The notes under the pieces: generated by a model
The model's input: only the letters and a program-made list of their open reading frames with translations
Told to the model about the DNA's origin: nothing
The model's database searches: none
Shown: in pieces, positions 41,618 to 50,111 of the stretch
Layout: each line of letters begins with the position of its first letter
Numbering within the stretch: position 1 is the first letter of the stretch
Made by a program: the position numbers and the translations under genes
Assembly: GCA_964448135.1 (NCBI GenBank)
Contig: CAYUVH010000026.1
Location: 24,663 to 88,662, forward strand
Source of the DNA: CAYUVH01 sp964448135
Lineage (GTDB): Bacteria; Verrucomicrobiota; Verrucomicrobiia; Limisphaerales; UBA8199
DNA length: 64,000 nt
Direction: 5' to 3'

Positions 41618-44140
41618 CTAGTTGTTCACGTTGGCCAGTCGTTCCCGCGCTTCACGCTCCTGGGCCGCGCTCATCTGGGATGGGCCGAGTTTGAACGTTA
41701 GCTTGTTAATCGTGCCGGTGAAATGGAACGGCAGTTCGTAGCTGTCGTCCACGCCGGTACGCGTGTCGCTGCCGATGTCGAAGGTCTCGTCAATCGCCAT
41801 GAGGATGGGGATGGTGTGAGCGATGGTTTTTTTGTGGAGTTCCTTGCCGTCCACCGAGAGGATGCCGGTGCCGCCCTTGCCGGGGCCCGGGCCATCGTAT
41901 TTGAAGTCGAACACGATCGTGTGCTTGCCCGGCTTGAGCGCCTTGCCGAACAGGTCCTCGTTCACTATGGCGCCGACGCCGCCTTCCCAGCGGAACCGTT
42001 CCAGATCGAGCAGGTTATAAACGAAGACCGGTTTGCCTTTTTGCAGGAAGAGGCCGTAGCCGCCGAAGCGTCCGCCCATCGTGACGATCATGCCCTCCGC
42101 GCCGCCTTCGGGCACGGTGATATCGGCGGTAATGGTGTAATCCTTGTCGAGGATGCTGGGCGCATTGCCGACGGGGATGTTCGAGTTTTCACCCGCGTAG
42201 GTGAAGACCGTCTGGCCGGCGGTGGCGCTTGGGCGCGGGGTCAGGAGCCGTGGCAGGATGGAATTGTCCAACGGCAACACCTCGTATTTTTTGGCTTCCG
42301 CCAGGAACAATTCCTGCATTTCCCTGACCTTGTCCGGGTTCGCGGCGGCGAGGTCGTTGTTCTGCGAGAAGTCCTCGGTGATGTTGTAGAGCTCCCATTT
42401 GTAATCGTTGATGGCGGGCATCTTGGAAGCGCCCAGCAGCCAGGGCGGGAAAGGCGGCGTGGTGCAGGCGTACCAGCCATCATGGTAGATGCCGCGATTA
42501 CAGAACATTTCGAAATACTGCGTGTCGCGTTTGGAGGCGGCCTGCGCGTTATCCGCGGCAAAGGTGTAAGCCATGCTCACGCCTTCGATCGGCTTCTGTT
42601 TGATGCCATTGACCATCTCCGGCGCCTTGATGCCGGTGGCTTCGAGGATCGTCGGCACGATATCGATCATGTGATGGAACTGGCTGCGGATGCCGCCCAC
42701 GTCCTTGATGTGGCCGGGCCAGGAGATGACCATGCCCTGGCGGGTGCCGCCGAAATGGGACGCGACCTGCTTGGTCCATTTGAACGGCGTATCAAAGGCC
42801 CAGGACCACGCAACCGACATGTGCGGGTAGGTTTTGTCCGAGCCCCAATTTTCGTAGTGCAACATCTGCAGGGGTTCCGGCAGGGTCAGGATGCCGTTGT
42901 AGGCGGTCATCTGGTTGAAGGTGCCTTCCACGGTGCCCTCGGCGCTGGTGCCGTTGTCGCCGCTGATATAAATGATGAGCGTGTTATCGAGCTTGCCCAG
43001 GTCTTCGACGGCCTGGATGACGCGGCCGATTTCGTGGTCGGTATAGGCAGCGTAGCCGGCGAAGTTCTCCGCCTCGCGCGCATAAAGCTTCTTTTGGATG
43101 GGGCCGAGCGAATCCCATTTCGGCAGGGTGTCGGGCCACGGCGTGAGCTGGGTGTTGGGGGGAATCACGCCGAGCTGTTTCTGGTTGGCAAAGATTTGCT
43201 CGCGCAGTTTTTCCCAGCCCATGTCGAATTTGCCGCTGAACTTTTCACGCCATTCCTTTTTCGGCTGGTGGGGCGAGTGGGTGCCGCCGGGCACGTAGTA
43301 AAGAAAGAACGGCTGCTCCGGCGCGGCCGCGTTCAGGCTGCTCAGGTATTTGATGGCTTCGTCGGCGAGGTCGGTGGTGAGGTTGTAATCCTTCTTCCCG
43401 ATCCACGGACTGACAGGCGTGGTGTTCTGGTAAAGATAGGGCGTCCATTGATCGGTCTCGCCGCCCATGAACCCGTAGAAATACTCGAAACCCATGCCGA
43501 CGGGCCATTGATCGAACGGGCCGGCGACGCTGTATTGATAGGTGGGGGTGTTGTGGTTTTTGCCAAACCAGGAGGTGGCAAAGCCGTTGTCCCGCAGAAT
43601 GGTCCCGATCGTGGCGCAATCCTTCCCGATGACCGAATCGTAGCCCGGGAAGCCCGTGGACATTTCGCCGATCACACCGAAGCCGGACGAATGGTGGTTG
43701 CGGCCGGTTATCAGCGCCGCGCGCGTCGGGGAGCAAAGCGCGGTGGAATGGAATTGCGTGTAGCGCAAGCCGGCCTTGGCGATGCGATCCATGCCTGGCG
43801 TCGGGATGACGCCGCCAAAAGTGCCCGAAACGCCATAGCCCTGATCATCGGTCATGATGAGGAGCACGTTTGGCGCGCCTTTGGGCGGCACAACGCGCGG
43901 CGGCCAGTAGGGTTTGGAATCCGGGGCGGTTTCCTTGATGACGCCGCCGAACTTCATGGGTGGCGGCGGGATTTGTTTGCCATCCAAGGTGACCGTGGCG
44001 CTGGGCGAGCCCGGCGTGCCGTTGATTTGTTGGGCAGTCGCCGGGAGGACCAGCCACAGCAAGGCTGCGGCAGTCAGTGCGAATACCCATCGATTTGCCG
44101 CCGCAAGCCCGCGGTCGGATACCGTCCGTTTCATAAACAT
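41618..44140 (-). CDS. Exported arylsulfatase
   Basis: The mature protein is a formylglycine sulfatase of about 840 residues, cleaving sulfate esters from polysaccharides or other substrates in the periplasm or outside the cell. The signal sequence (ANRWVFALTAAALLWLVLPATAQ) follows the ATG. The sulfatase core has the metal site NVLLIMTDDQGYG and the formylglycine motif C-S-P-T-R-A (Cys136), RNHHSSGFG, HSPHQPKKEW and YISGDNGTSAEG. The C-terminal third is a beta domain. The substrate is unknown. The start at 44140 (or 44134) is used rather than the longer open frame. No maturase is in the window. Stop TAG. Confidence 0.93.
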   Translation of the reverse strand: MFMKRTVSDRGLAAANRWVFALTAAALLWLVLPATAQQINGTPGSPSATVTLDGKQIPPPPMKFGGVIKETAPDSKPYWPPRVVPPKGAPNVLLIMTDDQGYGVSGTFGGVIPTPGMDRIAKAGLRYTQFHSTALCSPTRAALITGRNHHSSGFGVIGEMSTGFPGYDSVIGKDCATIGTILRDNGFATSWFGKNHNTPTYQYSVAGPFDQWPVGMGFEYFYGFMGGETDQWTPYLYQNTTPVSPWIGKKDYNLTTDLADEAIKYLSSLNAAAPEQPFFLYYVPGGTHSPHQPKKEWREKFSGKFDMGWEKLREQIFANQKQLGVIPPNTQLTPWPDTLPKWDSLGPIQKKLYAREAENFAGYAAYTDHEIGRVIQAVEDLGKLDNTLIIYISGDNGTSAEGTVEGTFNQMTAYNGILTLPEPLQMLHYENWGSDKTYPHMSVAWSWAFDTPFKWTKQVASHFGGTRQGMVISWPGHIKDVGGIRSQFHHMIDIVPTILEATGIKAPEMVNGIKQKPIEGVSMAYTFAADNAQAASKRDTQYFEMFCNRGIYHDGWYACTTPPFPPWLLGASKMPAINDYKWELYNITEDFSQNNDLAAANPDKVREMQELFLAEAKKYEVLPLDNSILPRLLTPRPSATAGQTVFTYAGENSNIPVGNAPSILDKDYTITADITVPEGGAEGMIVTMGGRFGGYGLFLQKGKPVFVYNLLDLERFRWEGGVGAIVNEDLFGKALKPGKHTIVFDFKYDGPGPGKGGTGILSVDGKELHKKTIAHTIPILMAIDETFDIGSDTRTGVDDSYELPFHFTGTINKLTFKLGPSQMSAAQEREARERLANVNN

Positions 44141-44472
44141 CTTCACTTTTGTTGGTTGGTTTGGGGATAAATTATCCGGACGCCTCCATAAGGCGGCCGC
44201 TTCGCGCCGCGCGTCGCGGAGGTTCTCCGGTAAGGAGTTGTCGGGCGTTTTGACTTTGCAGGACAGCGGGGGCGAATAAGTCCCGGCGCGGAATTGCAAA
44301 ATGCCCCATGGATTTAATTTAAAGGCGCTCCTCACCCGGAGCGCGCATGGTGGTTTGGTTTCCGAGGGAGAGTCTCCGTCTCACCACAAAGGTTGTCAAA
44401 TGGCTTTTGGCTGGCTCCAAACGCCCGGGTTCCGCTTGCCACTCGTGCGCATTCCTGCGATAAAAGCCTCGC
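44141..44472. promoter_or_regulatory. Divergent region with GC-rich stem-loop
   Basis: About 330 bases separate the arylsulfatase start from the oppositely oriented 652-aa gene. It contains a GCGCTCC-TCACCC-GGAGCGC hairpin (44325-44344), an A/T-rich GATTTAATTTAAAG block (44311-44324) and little else recognisable. It may hold promoters for both genes. Confidence 0.45.
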
Positions 44473-46431
44473 ATGGCTTCGAACGCGCGCCCGCCGCATC
44501 CGCTGATCGCCGCGGGATTTACGCTCGCGCCGATTCATCCAGGCGCCGCGGATTCCCCCCTTCGTCTTTGCGTGCTCGCCCGCGCCCAGCCCGATCCGGC
44601 GGCGGGTTCGTTTCTGCTGCTGCGCGAATTACCCGGCTCGCGCGTCTACCTGGGCGCGATCGCCGATGCTGCCGCCACCGTCCAGGAATGGGTTGAGATC
44701 TGGGTCCAAACGGTGGAGCTGCGCGATCTCACATTCTCCAATCACGATGAACGGTTGAGCAACAGCACGTTCGACGAACGCTGGCGTTCCGAGTGCCAGG
44801 CTGATCTCGCCAATCAATCTGACCTGAACATCGCCACCGGCCTGGAATCGCGTAATCCGCCGCCGATTCTCATCAAGCACCGCGCCAAATCCGAAGCGGG
44901 AGCCTTTGCCGCCACAGAAGCGGCCTCGTGGCAACTTTGCACCGACGACAAACTGCTCGATTCGCTCGGTCTGCCGCCTTACACCACCTCGCCGTTTCGC
45001 TATCTCTACGAACCGGCGGCCACGGGCGCGAAAACGTTTCTCCCGGCGTCACCCGACGCGCCCACGAATGCCCACACCCAGGGTATCGAGCGTCTCGCGA
45101 CAGACTCGGGCACCACGGCGGTTTTCAATCCACACTCGGGCTCGATCCGCGTCCGGCGTTTCGATCCGCTGGCCGCGGAGGAGTTGCTGAGCATTCTCGA
45201 AGGCCAGCCGTGGCAGGAATCCGCGCCGGGTTTGATTGATGTTTACCGCCAGGGCATCTACGGCGAATTGCAGGCGTGGTCTGGCGCTCCCAAAGGCATG
45301 CCGTTTTTGTTCAACTCCAGCCGGACCCCCGCGGAGCGATTGAACGAAATTTTCTTCCTCAAGCTTTCCGTCCTGCTCGGCATGTTCAAGGAAGTCCGCT
45401 CGCTCATCAAAGCGCGCCAGCTTCCTTTGCTGAATTTGTCGCCCACGAGCTTTCGCGTCCGGCTGCCGCAAACCGGCGACGCCTTCCCCGCCTTGTGGGC
45501 CTCGCGCGTCGTGCTGGCCAAGCCCGGACAGGCGCACCCGCTCAAAATCAAAACCACCGAGCAAAAATATTTTGTCCGGCTGGGCAAGGTGGAGCCTTCG
45601 CCGTTTCTCCCCGAGGGCCTCGGTGCGCACTCGTTCGGCATCGGCAGCGTGCGACGTCGCAATGTCACCTCCGAGGCCGACGGCATCGTGCTCGAAGGCA
45701 CGTTGGTGGCGGAGGATTTTCTCGGGCTCGATTCGCACGACCTGTTGTGGTTCAAACTGCCCGTGGCCGAGGAGCGCGTGGAATTCTACGCGCACGTCTA
45801 TGCCGACGAAGCCGTCGGTCCGCGCGAAGCCCGCTTCCGGACCGTGCCGATGAAACTGCCCGACGCCATCGTCGCCACGCTGAAGCACACGACCGCCTTC
45901 GCCAAAGCCCCGTACGAAATCTGGCCGCTGCTCAGTTCGCCGTGCGACCTGCATTCCCTCGGCGTGATCGCCCTGCGCGTGCTGCTCGCTGACGGCAACA
46001 CGAATCTCCCGGCCACCGCCGATGATGTCCTGGGCATCGCCCGGCGACTGGGCAAGGACGAAGCCAAAGCCGGCGCCTTCCTGGCCCGGGTAAAAACGTT
46101 GATCGAGCAGGACACCAAACTTTTCGACCTCCTCAGCCCGCACAAACTCGCCGGACAGAAACTCGCGCCCGTGGAAGCGCGCGCGCAGATTCATCTGCCG
46201 ATCTGGGTCGAAACCATGGCGTGGCTGCTCCGGCTCTTCCCTGGCGCCGGCTCGCAAAGTTTCTGCCAGAATTTCGGCGACGTCTCTCCGCTGGCGCTCG
46301 AAACCGTTTTCGACGCACCGATCCAGGATTTGGAAGCGCTTGCGCTCCGACTGCGCAGCGTGCTTGTCCCCACCACGATCGCGAACGAAGAGATCGCGGA
46401 AGCGGTGTTGGAGCTGTTGGCGAAGGAATGA
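44473..46431 (+). CDS. Unrecognised 652-aa cytoplasmic protein with kinase-lobe-like segment
   Basis: A long soluble protein with no signal peptide or membrane helix. I do not recognise the whole. The N-terminal 130 residues are mixed alpha/beta; residues about 280-330 have an Arg/Leu-rich helical part. Residues about 490-510 (PCDLHSLGVIALRVLLADGN) strongly recall protein-kinase subdomain IX (D-x-x-S-L-G-V). The conserved catalytic loop and lysine are not visible, so it is likely a pseudokinase-like fold or a chance match. A similar segment occurs in the large helicase. It stands alone, divergent from the arylsulfatase gene. Confidence 0.65.
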   Translation: MASNARPPHPLIAAGFTLAPIHPGAADSPLRLCVLARAQPDPAAGSFLLLRELPGSRVYLGAIADAAATVQEWVEIWVQTVELRDLTFSNHDERLSNSTFDERWRSECQADLANQSDLNIATGLESRNPPPILIKHRAKSEAGAFAATEAASWQLCTDDKLLDSLGLPPYTTSPFRYLYEPAATGAKTFLPASPDAPTNAHTQGIERLATDSGTTAVFNPHSGSIRVRRFDPLAAEELLSILEGQPWQESAPGLIDVYRQGIYGELQAWSGAPKGMPFLFNSSRTPAERLNEIFFLKLSVLLGMFKEVRSLIKARQLPLLNLSPTSFRVRLPQTGDAFPALWASRVVLAKPGQAHPLKIKTTEQKYFVRLGKVEPSPFLPEGLGAHSFGIGSVRRRNVTSEADGIVLEGTLVAEDFLGLDSHDLLWFKLPVAEERVEFYAHVYADEAVGPREARFRTVPMKLPDAIVATLKHTTAFAKAPYEIWPLLSSPCDLHSLGVIALRVLLADGNTNLPATADDVLGIARRLGKDEAKAGAFLARVKTLIEQDTKLFDLLSPHKLAGQKLAPVEARAQIHLPIWVETMAWLLRLFPGAGSQSFCQNFGDVSPLALETVFDAPIQDLEALALRLRSVLVPTTIANEEIAEAVLELLAKE

Positions 46432-46461
46432 CCGCGTGCCTGGCCGGCTGTGTGCCCGCCG

Positions 46462-46580
46462 TAGCCTGGCGAACGCGGGTCCCAGCCGCAGCGCATCCAG
46501 TCACGAGTCCGTCGAACGAATCAGTTCCAACGTGCGTAACAAGTTGTTTCCGCTGCGGCTGGGGACAGCCGCGCTCCGTT
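46462..46580. repeat. REPIN-like element 3
   Basis: GGGTCCCAGCCGCAGCG (46478-46494) and, about 56 bases later, CGCTGCGGCTGGGGACAGCC (46551-46570) followed by GCGCTCCG are inverted matches. This is the same architecture as at 3.1 and 34.3 kb. It lies between the 652-aa gene and a small membrane-protein gene. Confidence 0.66.
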
Positions 46581-46604
46581 CAAAACGGCGCCCGATAGCC
46601 ACAC

Positions 46605-46820
46605 ATGTTTAGCACCAGCTTCCTCCTCGCCTCGCTTTTCTGGGGCTCGATCGGCGTCGGCCTTTGCATTTACGGCAAACGCCAGCAATCCTGGGCGCCG
46701 ATGTGCGGCGGGATCGTGATGATCGCCATCTCCTATTTAGTCAGCTCGGCCCTGCTCATGTCGCTAATCTCCCTGGCCATCATCGCCGGTATCTACCTCA
46801 ACGCCCGGCGGGGAGACTGA
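46605..46820 (+). CDS. Small membrane protein, two helices
   Basis: A 71-residue protein consisting of two hydrophobic segments (SFLLASLFWGSIGVGLCIYG and MCGGIVMIAISYLVSSALLMSLISLAIIAGIYL) with a short basic link and an acidic C-terminus. It resembles small conserved membrane proteins found in Proteobacteria and Verrucomicrobia, but I cannot name it. The ATG is directly before the first helix. It is convergent with the aminotransferase gene, only 6 bases apart. Confidence 0.7.
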   Translation: MFSTSFLLASLFWGSIGVGLCIYGKRQQSWAPMCGGIVMIAISYLVSSALLMSLISLAIIAGIYLNARRGD

Positions 46821-46826
46821 ACCCAA

Positions 46827-47672
46827 TCACCGGCGGCTCCGAACAAGTTCCTCAAACGCCCGCTGTAATTTGCCCGCCACCGGCCCGACCTTCCCATCCC
46901 GCACTACGCGTCCGTTCACCTTGGTGATGGGAATGATCTCCGAACCGGTTCCCACCATCAGGATTTCGTCGCACTCCCAAATGTCATCCACGCGCACCGC
47001 GCGAATATCCATCTTGATGGATTCCGCCAGGGCGAGCGAGATCACGACCTGACGGGTGACACTGGGCAGCAGCCGGTTCGTCAGGGGCGGGCAAATGAGC
47101 TGGTTTTTTATGACGTAGAGAATGCTCGAATGCGTGCCCTCCTGCAAAAGTCCGTCCCGATGGAGAATCGCCTCGAAAGCGCCGGCGTCTTTCGCGCGCT
47201 GGATCGCCAGCACATTCGGCAGCAGATTGGTGGTCTTCAGGTCGCAACGCCCCCAACGATCATCCGGCACGAGAATCGCCGCCGCGCCGTTTTTCCGTTC
47301 GGCCAGCGGCGGCGAAAATACCTTCGCTTCCACGTAGACAGTCGGCGTCGCGGCTGGAACCGGAAATTTGTGGGTGCGCGGCGCCGCCCCCCGGGTCACC
47401 TGTACATACACCGTGGCCTCGGCGTCCTGCAACTGATTGTCCCGCAAAAGCCGCATCGCCACCGCCTCGAGCCCCAACGCATCCACCCCCTCGATCCGCA
47501 GTTCCTCCAACCCGTGCGCCAGCCGTTTCAAGTGCTCCGCACAGGTGAAGAGATGCCCGCGGTAGGACCGGATGACATCATAGACGCCATCGGCGAAAAT
47601 GAATCCGCGATCGTCGGGAGAAATCCGAACCTCGGACTTGGGTAGGTATGCGCCGTTGAAATAGACGATCAT
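46827..47672 (-). CDS. PLP class IV aminotransferase, D-amino-acid transaminase-like
   Basis: A 281-residue fold type IV transaminase. The PLP-lysine is K146 in RCDLKTTNLLPNV and the phosphate-binding part is EGTHSSIL. The N-terminus (MIVYFNGAYLPKSEVRISPDDRGFIFADGVYDV) is very like D-alanine aminotransferases; branched-chain transaminases usually have a longer N-terminus and a different loop. It probably makes D-amino acids for peptidoglycan or handles D-Ala/D-Glu, though branched-chain or aminodeoxychorismate lyase use cannot be excluded. The gene is followed by two thioredoxin-like genes upstream on the same strand, 6 bases apart from the first. Confidence 0.9.
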   Translation of the reverse strand: MIVYFNGAYLPKSEVRISPDDRGFIFADGVYDVIRSYRGHLFTCAEHLKRLAHGLEELRIEGVDALGLEAVAMRLLRDNQLQDAEATVYVQVTRGAAPRTHKFPVPAATPTVYVEAKVFSPPLAERKNGAAAILVPDDRWGRCDLKTTNLLPNVLAIQRAKDAGAFEAILHRDGLLQEGTHSSILYVIKNQLICPPLTNRLLPSVTRQVVISLALAESIKMDIRAVRVDDIWECDEILMVGTGSEIIPITKVNGRVVRDGKVGPVAGKLQRAFEELVRSRR

Positions 47673-47678
47673 CCGCGT

Positions 47679-48242
47679 CTATTTCTGCGCGGTCTTCTTG
47701 ACCGGCTCGTCCAGGAGTTTCTGCACCACTTTTTCCACGTTGCCCGGTTGCAAACCGATCACCCGCACGATGCCGTTACGGTCCACGATCGCGTAGGTCG
47801 GATAATAGTGTACTCCCCAGGCCTTCTCCGTTTTCAAATCCGGATCCTTGGCGGTGGGATACTCGATCTTCCGGTCCTTGACGGTCTGGTCCATTTTCTC
47901 CTGGCCATTGCGGCTCGTGCACACACCGACGATTACCAGGCCCTTGTCCTTGTATTTTTTAAGCAGCTCGTTGTTGTGCGGTATCGCCGCCATGCACGGA
48001 CCGCACCAGGTCGCGTACAAATCCACGACCACGACCTTGCCTTTCATGTCCGCGGGTTTGACCTCGCCATTCACCCAGCCGCTGACGCTCAAGGCCGGCA
48101 TCGGCTTGCCTTCGAGCGCGGCGTGCGCGGCGCGGTTTTTGGTATCCTTATCCCAGGTCCACTCGTCCGGAAACTCGCCTGCATGGCCCAGCAGCCGGAA
48201 CGCGAATACTGAAGCGATCACTCCCAGATGAAGTTTCTTCAT
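47679..48242 (-). CDS. TlpA/ResA-type thioredoxin-like protein (copy 1)
   Basis: A secreted thioredoxin-fold protein of 187 residues. A signal peptide (VIASVFAFRLLGHAG) is followed by the redox motif ATWCGPC (VVVVDLYATWCGPCMAAIP) and cis-proline region (HYYPTYAIVDRNGIV). It should act as a periplasmic reductase or for cytochrome maturation. The sequence ends in the Lys-rich KKTAQK. A close paralogue lies 200 bases upstream. It is 6 bases ahead of the aminotransferase gene, so they may be co-transcribed. Stop TAG. Confidence 0.87.
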   Translation of the reverse strand: MKKLHLGVIASVFAFRLLGHAGEFPDEWTWDKDTKNRAAHAALEGKPMPALSVSGWVNGEVKPADMKGKVVVVDLYATWCGPCMAAIPHNNELLKKYKDKGLVIVGVCTSRNGQEKMDQTVKDRKIEYPTAKDPDLKTEKAWGVHYYPTYAIVDRNGIVRVIGLQPGNVEKVVQKLLDEPVKKTAQK

Positions 48243-48445
48243 GCAGGCAAAGTAAGTCTAATCCGCCGGACAAGTCAATGTGCGGCCGTGCCCTGACTTG
48301 CCAGATCCTACCTTATACGGCGCCTGGGGTTTTCTCCCTCTCCTCCTCGGGAAGAGAGGGCTGGAGAGAGGAGGCTTCGTGTATGGTGGTGCTGCCGGTA
48401 TCAAGATACTGCCTCCCGTACGCCCCTCTCGCTTTCTGATTTCCA

Positions 48446-49009
48446 CTACTTCTTTGCCGCTGCCTTCACCGGTTCATCCAATAACTTCTTCACGGCCTCC
48501 TCTAACTTTTCCGGCATTAAACCAATCGCGCGCACGATGCCATTGCGATCCACCACCGCATACGTCGGGTAATATTCCACCGCCCACGCCTTCTCCGACT
48601 TGAGCTCCCGATCGCGCGCAGTGGGATACTGCATGTGATAAGTCTTCGCGGTTTGCGCCATCTTTTCCTGGCCCTTTTCATTCGTGCAAACGCCGACAAT
48701 CAGCAGGCCCTTGTCCTTATATTTCTTTAGCAGATCGTTGTTGTGCGGGATGCCCTCGATGCACGGACCGCACCAGGTCGCATAAAAATCCACGATTACC
48801 ACCTTGCCCTTCATCTGCTCGGACGTGACCTCTCCATTGACCCAATCGCTCAGGCTTAACGCCGGCGTCGGCTTGCCTTCCAACGCGGCATGCGCGGCAC
48901 GGGTCTTCGCGTCGTCATCCAGCATCCAATCGGCCGGGAACTCGGCGGCGTGAGCGAGTGCCGGGAAAGCGAATACAGCAGCAACAATTGCCAGACGAAA
49001 TTTGTTCAT
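48446..49009 (-). CDS. TlpA/ResA-type thioredoxin-like protein (copy 2)
   Basis: A paralogue of the same length and plan as copy 1: signal peptide (IVAAVFAFPALAHA), AALEGKPTPALSLSDWVNGEV, ATWCGPC with adjacent IEGIPHNN, and YYPTYAVVDRNGIVRAIGL. About 70% of the residues look identical to copy 1, so the pair is a tandem duplication. Having Ile-Glu-Gly after the CGPC in place of Met-Ala-Ala may give different partners or redox potential. A C-rich repeat with CCTCTCCTCCTCGGGAAGAG (48337-48356) lies in the gap between copies. Stop TAG. Confidence 0.87.
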   Translation of the reverse strand: MNKFRLAIVAAVFAFPALAHAAEFPADWMLDDDAKTRAAHAALEGKPTPALSLSDWVNGEVTSEQMKGKVVIVDFYATWCGPCIEGIPHNNDLLKKYKDKGLLIVGVCTNEKGQEKMAQTAKTYHMQYPTARDRELKSEKAWAVEYYPTYAVVDRNGIVRAIGLMPEKLEEAVKKLLDEPVKAAAKK

Positions 49010-49075
49010 GACGACAGCGTAATTTCAACCACCGCACACGGTCAAACCCGGCTCAGTTACACACCATTGCCGACT

Positions 49076-50017
49076 TCAATGGCGCGAAGGAGCCGCCAGC
49101 CAGACGAAACTGAGCCGGACCTCATCGCCCACCTTTATCAGCGTCGAGTTCAGCAAGGGGACCGGCGGCGTGATTTTGAAATCGCTCATTTTAACCCGCA
49201 CGCCGCCGCTGAATTCCAATCTATCATCGGACTTGCGCGAAACTGAGACGGGCATGGTTATATTGTTGGTCACCCCAGCCACCACAAGCCCGCCTTTGGC
49301 CGTGTACCAGGCTTCGCCCTTCGCATCCTTGGGGTCCTCCTGCCGTTCCAACGAAGTCAGGTTGAATAGGATTCGGGAAGTTTTGAGCGCGTTGTGCAAC
49401 CCGCTGTCCATCGCGTCACTGAATTTTTTGCCGTCCCTGTCGACGCTGAAAAGCGAGCTGTTGGGAATCGACACACTAACGCTTGCTTTTAGCGGCCCGC
49501 GCTTGATTTCATCAGCCGCGACGCCGGGAAATCCGGGCTCAAAGGAAGCGGTGCCGCCTACAAGGACCGATTGGGCCTGCCAATCATGAATGTTCGAAGT
49601 GCCCTCCACGCGCGCAAAGCTGTGCCGTCCCGGAGCCGCCGCATAAACCGGGAGCAATCCTACGAACTGGTTGGCCGGCGCTCCCAGCGCGCCATCAGAC
49701 CGTGTCGCAACCACAAGCGGTGCTTTTACATCTTCGGGAGCGGGATGCAGCGCTGAATCGCGGCGCGAAGCCGGGACGGTTTCCTTTCGCGAAACATGTT
49801 GCGCCGTTCGCGCAGATTGTCGTGTCTGCGCCAGTTCCTCGACCCGCGTTCTCGCCGCAGCTATCTCCGCGTTGAGTTGATCCAGCTCCTGCCTTGCGGC
49901 CACCAGTTCGCGTTGCAACCGGTCGCTTCGCTCCTCGGCCAGATATTTGGTGGTCGCCAGCCAGGTGTAAACAGCTGTAAGTACCACCGACGCCAATAGG
50001 CCCACTGCCCGTTTCAT
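49076..50017 (-). CDS. YceI-domain protein with signal-anchor and coiled coil (paralogue 1)
   Basis: The protein has an N-terminal membrane anchor (AVGLLASVVLTAVYTWLATTKYL), a Glu/Arg-rich coiled coil (about residues 30-65), a disordered linker, and a C-terminal YceI-type lipocalin-like domain (RVEGTSNIHDWQAQS... MDSGLHNALKTSRILFNLTSL... GVTNNITMPVSVSR). YceI domains bind long isoprenoids in the periplasm. The ATG used is the first that gives the MKR(A/V) block shared by all three copies; an upstream ATG at 50056 adds 13 residues. Last in a set of three tandem paralogues, transcribed from the malate synthase side. Confidence 0.82.
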   Translation of the reverse strand: MKRAVGLLASVVLTAVYTWLATTKYLAEERSDRLQRELVAARQELDQLNAEIAAARTRVEELAQTRQSARTAQHVSRKETVPASRRDSALHPAPEDVKAPLVVATRSDGALGAPANQFVGLLPVYAAAPGRHSFARVEGTSNIHDWQAQSVLVGGTASFEPGFPGVAADEIKRGPLKASVSVSIPNSSLFSVDRDGKKFSDAMDSGLHNALKTSRILFNLTSLERQEDPKDAKGEAWYTAKGGLVVAGVTNNITMPVSVSRKSDDRLEFSGGVRVKMSDFKITPPVPLLNSTLIKVGDEVRLSFVWLAAPSRH

Positions 50018-50111
50018 AGGTTTAAGGTTGGACGCCGTAAAAACAAATCGCTTCATCCCTAATCATGGAATAACGCGAACTACCGGTCCCTGGAATAAAA
50101 CCCAATCGAGG

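Noticed and set aside
41723..44170. An 815-residue plus-strand open frame opposite the arylsulfatase
   Set aside because: It is a shadow of the sulfatase gene: high GC at third codon positions leaves the opposite frame open, and the translation has Arg/Gly/Ala-rich low-information sequence without family motifs.
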